From Daejeonella sp036676565 (lineage in GTDB: Bacteria > Bacteroidota > Bacteroidia > Sphingobacteriales > Sphingobacteriaceae): 64,000 nucleotides of DNA. This document shows, piece by piece, positions 35,739 through 42,500 of the stretch. The notes below the pieces were generated by a model. It was not told where the DNA came from. It was given only the letters and a program-made list of their open reading frames with translations, and searched no databases. Location of the stretch: assembly GCA_036676565.1 (NCBI GenBank), contig JAKFCP010000014.1, positions 62,001-126,000 of the forward strand, given 5' to 3'. Within the stretch, counting starts at the first letter, position 1; every line of letters begins with the position of its first letter. A program made the position numbers and the translations under genes.

Positions 35739-36910
35739 TGACTACGATTAACACTTTAGCAGAATACAATCCGGACATAAAGCAATTGCTTGAAAAAGGT
35801 TATGCGGTCTCTATTGATAGCGAGTACCTAGTCGTCAGAGACGTATACTACCTTGATGAGAATAAAAATCTCCAAGTAGGGGCATTAATCTCCAAAATTG
35901 AGTATGTTGATAACAAGCGAATCAAGTTGCATGACCATCAAGTATTTTTTTGCGGATCTCATCCTTGTGAACTGAATGGTACCCCCATTCGAAACATGGG
36001 TGGAGGGCCGGCCACATTAACTTTGGCTTCGAATGATTTGGTGATTCAGAGAAATTTTTCTCATAAACCGGCTAACGGCTACATAGATTTTTTCGAAAAG
36101 GTAGAGACGTACGTCAATATTATTTGTGGACCAGCAATTGATCTGTATGGAATTAAAGCCCATCCTTGGACTTTTCGCACAGTTGATAGTGTGGAAGCAT
36201 CAGTATTCAAATTTAGGGATACTTTAACAAGCAGAGCCGAGATAGGAGATCTTTCCTCAAAATTCAAAGATGAAGTTGTGGTTATAATTGGACTTGGAGG
36301 TACGGGTTCATATGTTCTGGATTTTCTTGTCAAAACCCCTGTAAAGGAAATTAGGGGTTTTGATTTTGATTCCTTTCACGTTCACAATGCATTTCGGTCA
36401 CCCGGTAAAGTGTTAGAAGACGAATTAGGAAAACGGAAATCTGAAGTTTATCAAAAGAGATATGAAGATTTTCGACATGGGGTAAACCTGAACTCAAAGA
36501 AAATTCTTTCGGACTCTACGGAAGAATTGCAAGGCGTTACATTTGCGTTCATATGTGTAGACAAAGGCCCGGCCCGTGCAGATATAATTGATATTCTGAT
36601 TAAGTTGAATATTCCTTTTATCGATGTTGGAATGGGCTTAGATAGGAAGGATGGCGCGATTAGCGGGATGGTAAGAACGGTGTATTTTTCCAAAGAGAAT
36701 GCGCAAGATACGCTGAAAAAGAACATAACTCCCCTTACAGATCCGACAGATGATATTTATCGAAATAATATTCAAATATCAGAACTTAATGCGCTAAATG
36801 CTTGTTTGGCAGTTATAAAATACAAACAGTTAAAAGGATTTTATACCGATGAGAATTCGTTCTTTCACACACTATTTAATTTGGAAAGTTTAAAAGCGGT
36901 TTCAGAATGA
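35738..36910 (+). CDS. ThiF/E1-family adenylyltransferase with an N-terminal extra domain
   Basis: 390 residues. The C-terminal two thirds are an E1/ThiF Rossmann fold: nucleotide loop GLGGTGS (185-191), FDFDSFHVHNAFR with Asp209, Asp211, Asn217 and Arg220 for ATP binding, and FICVDKGPAR at the usual crossover strand. The N-terminal ~165 residues are a different domain with KLHDHQVFFCGSHPCELNGTPI; this may be the DUF6791/E2-like domain found in front of some ThiF proteins of this group, but I cannot prove it. Cys in FFCGSHPC and ICVD are candidates for a thioester. It should activate the neighbouring ubiquitin-like protein. Confidence 0.85.
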   Translation: MTTINTLAEYNPDIKQLLEKGYAVSIDSEYLVVRDVYYLDENKNLQVGALISKIEYVDNKRIKLHDHQVFFCGSHPCELNGTPIRNMGGGPATLTLASNDLVIQRNFSHKPANGYIDFFEKVETYVNIICGPAIDLYGIKAHPWTFRTVDSVEASVFKFRDTLTSRAEIGDLSSKFKDEVVVIIGLGGTGSYVLDFLVKTPVKEIRGFDFDSFHVHNAFRSPGKVLEDELGKRKSEVYQKRYEDFRHGVNLNSKKILSDSTEELQGVTFAFICVDKGPARADIIDILIKLNIPFIDVGMGLDRKDGAISGMVRTVYFSKENAQDTLKKNITPLTDPTDDIYRNNIQISELNALNACLAVIKYKQLKGFYTDENSFFHTLFNLESLKAVSE

Positions 36911-37272
36911 CAAAGACGCTTAAGTTGTTTCATGTCGAATACCTTCCCAAGGAGCTTGAACCTGGGATCTTTTATGTTTCTAAGGAATTTAAGGTGGCGG
37001 GTCACCTATGCCCATGTGGCTGTGGCAATAAGATTATAACGCCTCTTGGCCGTATGGAATGGAAATTTTCGGAAAATAATGGAGAGGCAACTCTTTATCC
37101 ATCAATAGGAAATTGGCAGTTGCCATGTCGATCTCATTATTGGATTCGGAAAGGAAAAATAAAATGGTCATATTCATGGAGTGACGAAAGGATTGAGAAA
37201 GGACGTAAAGTTGAAGAAGAAAAGAGAAAGCAATATTACGATAGACTGCAGGCAAAGAATAAAAAGAAATAA
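36907..37272 (+). CDS. DUF6527-family protein (probable zinc-binding partner of the E1)
   Basis: 121 residues; the start overlaps the E1 stop by four bases (ATGA). The central motif HLCPCGCGNKIITPL and the later LPCRSHYWIRKGKIKWSYSW match DUF6527, seen next to multiubiquitin and E1 genes in other bacteria. The Cys/His set suggests one zinc site. The C-terminus is a basic helix (KGRKVEEEKRKQYYDRLQAKNKKK). Its role could be an E2/E3-like or substrate adaptor; this is inference from context. Confidence 0.8.
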   Translation: MTKTLKLFHVEYLPKELEPGIFYVSKEFKVAGHLCPCGCGNKIITPLGRMEWKFSENNGEATLYPSIGNWQLPCRSHYWIRKGKIKWSYSWSDERIEKGRKVEEEKRKQYYDRLQAKNKKK

Positions 37273-37344
37273 TCTTTTTAAACACACAATTTAAAGGACG
37301 AATAAATTTCAAAATTTGCGAACGTAGATAATAAAAAAACAACT

Positions 37345-37480
37345 GGCTATAACAGCGGTTTGGCAAAAGGCGGGCTGACGAGCTTCGGAGAAACATATGT
37401 GCAAGGTTCAGCATTTGTTCTTCGTATGAATTTTAGAGCTGTAAATCCCGCCCTTCGCCAAGCCGCGGAACCGTTACCCC
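37345..37480 (+). repeat. attC-like recombination site 3 (136 bp)
   Basis: Outer left GGCTATAAC (37345-37353) and outer right GTTACCCC (37473-37480); inner arms 37355-37374 and 37447-37466 pair at 17 of 20 positions. Spacers are 1 nt left and 6 nt right. TTTAGAGCT is at about 37432-37440. The minus-strand stop codon of the ion-channel gene is inside the right core (TTA at 37474-37476). Confidence 0.7.
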
Positions 37481-38325
37481 CCTTTCGATGTCATACTCTC
37501 AATAGCTCTTCTTAGCGCAGCTATTTCACTTTTTAAATCAGCAACATCTTTGGCACCGGCAAGAGGTGTATCCTTTTCTTCGGCATCTCTCCCAATAAAA
37601 AAGCTGGCTAAAGTAGCCGTAACATAACCAAAAATTGCATAGCCATACAATGCTATAATTAGGGCCAGTCCTCTGCCTTCAGGAGTTGAAGGGTAATATT
37701 CACTCCCTGCGGTTATTACCCGCATAGCGGTCCACCATAATGCAATTCCATAGCTGTCAAAGCCCGGGTAGGCTTTCTCAAAGGCATGCATACCCGCAGC
37801 ACCGGCAAATGTTACCACAAGGGTCAATAGAAAAATATAGCCAAAAGCTCTTCTGGCCATAGTTGCTGCAAGACTCTTCATACTGCGGTTAACTGAAGAA
37901 ACAAGCCTGAGCAGACGAAGGCCTTTTAAACTTCTCAAAAAGCTCATAAAGCGGAAAATCCGAAATATTCTTAATGCAGGAATTAAAAGTGAAATGGCCG
38001 TAAGCCAGTTCTTTTTTAGAAAAACAAGTTTAAGCGGTGCGAGAATAAGTTTCGTCACAAAGTCAACAATGAAAATAAACCAGATGGAAAGACTCAGATA
38101 ATCCAGGGGTTTGGATAATCCCCAGATCAATTCTGCAATAAGCAATATCAGCCACACAAAACCTAAAAAGATCATAGGGCCCTCAAGCAATCCTTCTATG
38201 GATACAAGAAGGTTTTTCCGTTCATTAATGATTTGTTTGTTAACAGGTTCTCCTTTTTTCATCATTCTGAAAAATGAGAAATTATCATGCCAAAGGATAA
38301 TGAACTCATAAAAATCAATGTGCAT
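37474..38325 (-). CDS. Voltage-gated-type ion channel (VIC family) with an unusual filter
   Basis: Start at the ATG at 38325 (MHIDFYEF); the upstream start is TTG. 283 residues. S1-S6: hydrophobic helices around 45-70, 80-105, 115-130, 155-175 and 220-245. The S4 voltage sensor has Arg every third residue (RIFRIFRFMSFLRSLKGLRLLRL). The pore loop ALWWTAMRVITAGSEYYPSTPEG has TAGSEYYP where K+ channels have TVGYGD, so selectivity may differ. Ends in a helical coiled coil (DVADLKSEIAALRRAIESM). Its stop codon is at the cassette junction. Confidence 0.85.
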   Translation of the reverse strand: MHIDFYEFIILWHDNFSFFRMMKKGEPVNKQIINERKNLLVSIEGLLEGPMIFLGFVWLILLIAELIWGLSKPLDYLSLSIWFIFIVDFVTKLILAPLKLVFLKKNWLTAISLLIPALRIFRIFRFMSFLRSLKGLRLLRLVSSVNRSMKSLAATMARRAFGYIFLLTLVVTFAGAAGMHAFEKAYPGFDSYGIALWWTAMRVITAGSEYYPSTPEGRGLALIIALYGYAIFGYVTATLASFFIGRDAEEKDTPLAGAKDVADLKSEIAALRRAIESMTSKGG

Positions 38326-38409
38326 TTTTTTTGCCAACGTATTTCACACAAATCCGGGCTGTAAAACAATGTATCGTTATGTTTATCGCTGATTAAAGAC
38401 AAAGTATAA

Positions 38410-38457
38410 AACAGGGATAAAAGAGGGATCAAACAGGGATAAAACAGGGATAAAACT
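38410..38457. repeat. Short direct repeats, ACAGGGATAAA type
   Basis: About four degenerate 11-12-bp units (acagggataaa, gagggatcaa, acagggataaa, acagggataaa) between the ion-channel gene and the toxin-antitoxin promoter. No function seen. Confidence 0.5.
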
Positions 38458-38635
38458 CGGACAAGCTTTGTGTTTGATTTCTTTTTGATCTTTATTTGAT
38501 ATCTCATTCATCCCTGTATGGTTACCATCCTTCCTACTGACAATCCTAAGACATCTGGCACTCATGACGCACACCTCACTGGTTTGCTCGTATTACACCT
38601 TAAACTATACCTGGAAATTATTTATCAAATACATT

Positions 38636-38659
38636 TTATGTACGTATATTTGTACATAA
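38636..38659 (+). promoter_or_regulatory. Operator and promoter of the yefM-yoeB operon
   Basis: TTATGTAC (38636-38643) and GTACATAA (38652-38659) are exact inverse complements, 8 bp apart, with another TAAGTAC just downstream. A TATATTTG box (38645-38652) overlaps the site. This is where an autoregulating YefM/YoeB complex would bind. Confidence 0.7.
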
Positions 38660-38684
38660 ATAAGTACAAATAAAACATATTTTC

Positions 38685-38939
38685 ATGTTAACGACATCCA
38701 TTTCAGACTTTAGGAAAGACATCAAAAGATACTTTGATAAAGTCACAGAGAACTTTGAAACATTGATTATCAATCGTGGTAAGGACAATGGTGTTGTCAT
38801 TATGTCTTTAGCAGAATATAATTCATTGCGCGCAACCCAGCATGAACTTTCTTCAAAAGAAAATGAAAAGAGATTGGATTCCGCACTTGATAAACTGAAA
38901 GCCGGGAATTCTATGAGTAAAAATCTTCTTGAAGAATGA
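38685..38939 (+). CDS. yefM: YefM/Phd-family antitoxin
   Basis: 84 residues. Phd/YefM N-terminal DNA-binding part MLTTSISDFRKDIKRYFDKVTENFETLIINRG, then GVVIMSLAEYNSLRAT, and an acidic, flexible C-terminal toxin-binding tail. Overlaps the toxin gene by four bases (ATGA). Binds the palindrome at 38636-38659 by inference. Confidence 0.93.
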   Translation: MLTTSISDFRKDIKRYFDKVTENFETLIINRGKDNGVVIMSLAEYNSLRATQHELSSKENEKRLDSALDKLKAGNSMSKNLLEE

Positions 38940-39193
38940 AATTCATATTTGTAGACGAATCCTGGGAAGATTATTTGTATTGGCAAAAAACCGACAAAAA
39001 GAAGCTGAACAGGATAAATGAGCTGCTAAAAGACATCTCCCGGACTCCATTCCAGGGCATTGGAAAACCAGAACCGTTTAAATACAAATATTCAGGATTT
39101 TGGTCTCGCAGAATTGATGATGAACATCGCTTGATTTATCAGGTGAAAGATGATAAAATCTTAATTGCAAAGTGCAGATTTCATTATGATTAA
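38936..39193 (+). CDS. yoeB: YoeB-family toxin (ribosome-dependent mRNA interferase)
   Basis: 85 residues. Conserved YoeB features: FVDESWEDYLYWQKTDKKKLNRINELLKDI, GIGKPEPFKYKYSGFWSRRIDDEHRLIYQV, and the C-terminal CRFHYD with catalytic His and Tyr. YoeB cuts mRNA in the ribosomal A site. Intact and paired with its antitoxin. Confidence 0.95.
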   Translation: MKFIFVDESWEDYLYWQKTDKKKLNRINELLKDISRTPFQGIGKPEPFKYKYSGFWSRRIDDEHRLIYQVKDDKILIAKCRFHYD

Positions 39194-39255
39194 CACTCTG
39201 CTGGTGCGTGCTTATAGTGCGTCCCTAAAATAGACAATAAATAATTTTGTAAGCT

Positions 39256-39618
39256 ATGAACAACAACACCCATCATGAGCGTATGGCAAAAATGATCTTT
39301 GCCTCGGTGTATCCTTTGTATCTCACCAAAGTGGAGAAGAAAGGCAGAACTGAACAAGAATTGCTGCAGGTCATTGAGTGGTTAACAGGCTTCGACCAGG
39401 TGAAGTTACAGGAAATGATTGAAAAACGGGTTACATTCGAAACTTTCTTTCAGAATGCGGCATTAAACCCCAATGCTCATCTCATCACCGGAATGATCTG
39501 TGGTTATCGCATTGAAGAAATCGAAAATCCTTTGACACAAAAAGTCAGATACCTCGACAAACTGGTGGATGAATTAGCGAATGGAAGGAAAATGGAAAAG
39601 ATTTTGCGAAGCGCATAG
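39256..39618 (+). CDS. DUF2200 protein
   Basis: 120 residues, full family length. Recognised from HERMAKMIFASVYPLYLTKVEKKGRTEQELLQVIEWLTGF and NPNAHLITGMICGYRIEEIENPLTQKVRYLDKLVDEL. The family is widespread, cytoplasmic and uncharacterised. It lies 62 bp after yoeB, but codon use is host-like and it may be a separate unit. Confidence 0.9.
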   Translation: MNNNTHHERMAKMIFASVYPLYLTKVEKKGRTEQELLQVIEWLTGFDQVKLQEMIEKRVTFETFFQNAALNPNAHLITGMICGYRIEEIENPLTQKVRYLDKLVDELANGRKMEKILRSA

Positions 39619-39662
39619 GGGTTAATTGTTTTTTGTTTGTCTCATCCCGAAACAAACAAAAA

Positions 39663-42056
39663 ATGAACATGAAATTTATACCCATTTTACTTACAGCAGC
39701 CTTCCTGCAAAACATAAGTCTCAAAGCCCAGGATAAAGAAACTGCAGCTGCAAACCATCAGACTATAAGTCAAACCATTAAAGGTACTGTCATTGACAAG
39801 AGTACTAAACTTCCCTTATCAGGAGTCACAATCAAACTAAGTACCGGAGAGAGTTCGAGGGAATTAAGCTCCGATCAATGGGGTACTTTCCGGATTAATG
39901 GGGTCGGCATTGGACGTTATGTACTCGAAGCAAGCCTCGTCGGCTACAAAAAGGTCATATTGTCTGAATTACTGATTACCAGTGGAAAAGAGTCTGTGCT
40001 TGCACTTGAAATGGAGTATCAAAGCAATGACCTGGATGAGGTGGTTGTAATTGGGGGCGCCGACAGAAAACCTCTGAATCAGATGGCGATTACCAGCGGA
40101 CGTTCCTTCTCGCCTGAAGAAACAAACCGCTATGCCGGTGCAGCTTTTGATCCCGCAAGGATGGCACAAAGTTTTGCCGGGGTTGTGGCTGCAGGTGATA
40201 ATAATGAGATCATTGTCAGGGGTAATTCCCCTAAGAGTCTGCAATGGCGACTGGAAGGGATTGAGATCGTGAACCCCAACCATTTTGGTAACGAAGGCTC
40301 ATCTGGTGGTGGAATCAGCATGCTGAATACAACTGTATTAAGCACTTCCGATTTTTACACAGGCGGATTGCCTGCTGAATATGGCAACGCATTATCAGGT
40401 GCCTTTGACCTCAAATTCAGAAAGGGGAATACTGAAAAAAAGGAGTTTGCCTTAACCGCAGGCATACTTGGAGTAGGCGCTACGTTCGAAGGCCCGTTCA
40501 GTAAGGGCAGCAATGCATCCTACCTGGTCAGTTACCGATATTCTTCACTGAGCCTGCTCGAAAAAGCCGGACTCTCTGTTGCATCTGACGGGGTTCCCAA
40601 ATATCAGGATCTGTCTTTCAACTTTGTAATGCCCAGCGCCAGAGCTGGCACCTTTTCACTTTTCGGAATAGGCGGACTTAGCAATATCAATGATAATGCA
40701 GAACGGGATCATACGACATGGAAAGAGAGATTCGACGGACGCGATGCGAAATTTGGCTATGATGCAGGAAGCGTAGGATTAAAACATTTGTTCATCGCAG
40801 GCAAAAAGGTATATTTTAATAATATAATTTCCTATTCAGCGAGCCGCAGTTCTTTTACGGTGGACAGTTTAACAACAAGTTACCAGGCTATTTTACGCGA
40901 TAAAAGTCTGAATGATAATCATACGATCCGTTATGCAGGATCAATAAATTACAGTATTAATCCGGCAAATACAATTCGTACAGGAATTAATGCAAGCTTC
41001 CTTGGTTTTAACATTTTCACAGAAAATTTCGACCCTCTGAGTAATAGTTTGAGAGAACTGGTCAATCAGAAAGGGAATACCAGCAGCTATGATGCCTTTA
41101 TTCAGCATAGGGCACAGATCAGCAGCAAGCTTACTTTAAATACAGGCGTTCATGCAAACTATTTCAGGTTAAGTAAAAGCTGGAGTATAGAGCCTCGTTT
41201 CGGTATTAACTGGCAGATTGCAGCAAATCAGCAATTGTCATTTGGTACCGGAGTTTACAGCCGCCTTGAGCCCCTATCCTATTATTATGCAAAGGACAGG
41301 CTTTTCCCGGCACAGAACAGCTCCCGACTTAAACCTACAAAGTCTGCACAGGCCACTATTGCTTATGAGAAGCAATTTAATAACAATCTGAAGTTTAAAA
41401 CGGAAGCCTATTATCAGCATTTATACGATGTGCCTGTTTCTGTTGATCCCGGTATTAATTTCTCATTGCTGGATGTATCAGATCATTCAGCGATCTATTC
41501 ATCTTCTTACAGGCAGTTGGTTAACAAAGGAACCGGCAGGAATTATGGCATCGAATTTTCTGTTGAAAAGCCCCTCAGCAGCGGTTATTATTTTATGCTT
41601 AGCTCTTCTTTGTTCGATTCGAAATTTAAAGCACTCAGTAAGCAGGAATTTAATACCGGATTCAATACGAATTATGTGGCTAACCTGATTAGCGGGAAAG
41701 AATGGAAAACCGGAAAGAATCAGAATAATCTGTTCGGGATGAATGCCAAGCTGATCTATGCAGGCGGAAGAAAATACTCACCGGTTAATCTCGCTGAATC
41801 CATACGTCTGGATCAGGAAGTGATCGATGAAAGCAGAGTTAACACCCTTACTACTGATCCCTATGTCAGGATAGATTTTTCTGCAAGCTATCGCATTAAT
41901 TCCAAAACAGCCGGTCATTTTATCATTCTGGATATACAGAATGTAATTAACAGGGAAAATGTAATGGGTATGCACTTTAATCCAAGTAAACGAATTATGG
42001 AAGAAAGAACATGGACTGGTATCATACCCTCCTTAAACTACAGAATAGAGTTTTAA
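39663..42056 (+). CDS. TonB-dependent receptor with an N-terminal CarboxypepD_reg-like domain
   Basis: Start at ATG 39663 (or 39669); upstream residues come from a TTG. About 797 residues. Signal (MKFIPILLTAAFLQNISLKAQ), CarboxypepD_reg-like fold at about 40-120 (IKGTVIDKSTKLPLSGVTIKLSTG), plug at about 125-250 (RAGAAFDPARMAQSFAGVVAAGDNNEIIVRGNSPKSLQWRLEGIEI), barrel to the end, ending in phenylalanine (LNYRIEF). There is no FecR/sigma signalling domain and no SusD gene next to it, so it is not a classical SusCD pair. Ligand unknown. Confidence 0.9.
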   Translation: MNMKFIPILLTAAFLQNISLKAQDKETAAANHQTISQTIKGTVIDKSTKLPLSGVTIKLSTGESSRELSSDQWGTFRINGVGIGRYVLEASLVGYKKVILSELLITSGKESVLALEMEYQSNDLDEVVVIGGADRKPLNQMAITSGRSFSPEETNRYAGAAFDPARMAQSFAGVVAAGDNNEIIVRGNSPKSLQWRLEGIEIVNPNHFGNEGSSGGGISMLNTTVLSTSDFYTGGLPAEYGNALSGAFDLKFRKGNTEKKEFALTAGILGVGATFEGPFSKGSNASYLVSYRYSSLSLLEKAGLSVASDGVPKYQDLSFNFVMPSARAGTFSLFGIGGLSNINDNAERDHTTWKERFDGRDAKFGYDAGSVGLKHLFIAGKKVYFNNIISYSASRSSFTVDSLTTSYQAILRDKSLNDNHTIRYAGSINYSINPANTIRTGINASFLGFNIFTENFDPLSNSLRELVNQKGNTSSYDAFIQHRAQISSKLTLNTGVHANYFRLSKSWSIEPRFGINWQIAANQQLSFGTGVYSRLEPLSYYYAKDRLFPAQNSSRLKPTKSAQATIAYEKQFNNNLKFKTEAYYQHLYDVPVSVDPGINFSLLDVSDHSAIYSSSYRQLVNKGTGRNYGIEFSVEKPLSSGYYFMLSSSLFDSKFKALSKQEFNTGFNTNYVANLISGKEWKTGKNQNNLFGMNAKLIYAGGRKYSPVNLAESIRLDQEVIDESRVNTLTTDPYVRIDFSASYRINSKTAGHFIILDIQNVINRENVMGMHFNPSKRIMEERTWTGIIPSLNYRIEF

Positions 42057-42077
42057 CCTGGTAACAGAACAAATCAA

Positions 42078-42149
42078 GATTTTATCTAAATCAATAATTA
42101 TTTACCTGGCTAGTTAAATAATTATTGATTTAATTATTATTTTAGATAA
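42078..42149 (+). terminator. Long AT-rich hairpin after the TonB receptor gene
   Basis: Arms 42088-42104 and 42115-42131 (AAATCAATAATTATTTA and its complement) pair perfectly with a 10-nt loop; outer TTATCTAAA/TTTAGATAA words extend the symmetry. The stem is AT-only except for two pairs. It may terminate the receptor mRNA, or be an operator for the next gene. Confidence 0.5.
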
Positions 42150-42179
42150 TCATACCTAAAAAAATCGGATAATAATTGA

Positions 42180-42425
42180 ATGAAACAAGTCCCACTCTCA
42201 GAATTAAATCAGGAAGAGTTATTGAAAAAAGAAAAAACTCTGAAGGCTGCAAGTACTGTCCTGGGCGGGATGCTGGCCATATTAGCGGCGGCTTCAGCTT
42301 ATCTCACATATCTGCAAGGATTCTCAGTGTTTACAGTCCTCCCGGTGGCTTTTCTGCCTATGTTTATTATTAACCTGGGCAATCTTAAGAAAATACAGGC
42401 TGAAATTGCTTCCAGAAATAACTGA
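42180..42425 (+). CDS. Small two-helix membrane protein
   Basis: 81 residues. Charged amphipathic start (LNQEELLKKEKTLKAAS) then two hydrophobic helices (about 27-45 and 50-68) and a charged end. No family recognised. Likely real because of spacing, host-like codons and length-consistent start. Confidence 0.65.
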   Translation: MKQVPLSELNQEELLKKEKTLKAASTVLGGMLAILAAASAYLTYLQGFSVFTVLPVAFLPMFIINLGNLKKIQAEIASRNN

Positions 42426-42500
42426 AAATCTGCTTCAGATCCGTTTTACTGATTCTTCCCTGATTCAAAAGCATTATATTTAGCTTTAAATATTGTGCTG

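Larger units (their letters stand above)
33942..37473 (+). mobile_element. Cassette 3: 3.5-kb attC-bounded unit with a ubiquitin-like module and a sigma/Panacea pair
   Basis: The unit begins at the GTTATAGCC of site 2 (33941-33949) and ends at site 3. Its 3' GGCTATAAC (37345-37353) is complementary over nine bases to its own 5' end, while the outer half of site 3 (GTTACCCC) differs. This is the pattern expected if the unit was a circle inserted at G37473/T37474. It holds five genes in two divergent operons around 35396-35443. It is unusually long and multigenic for an integron cassette. No integrase gene is in the window. Confidence 0.6.

Noticed and set aside
37034..37414. Minus-strand open frame of 126 codons across the DUF6527 gene and site 3
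   Set aside because: Overlaps a recognised gene and a recombination site; no motif.
33308..37473. Classical integron with an integrase
   Set aside because: No tyrosine recombinase gene is in the window; only cassette-like units and sites are visible.
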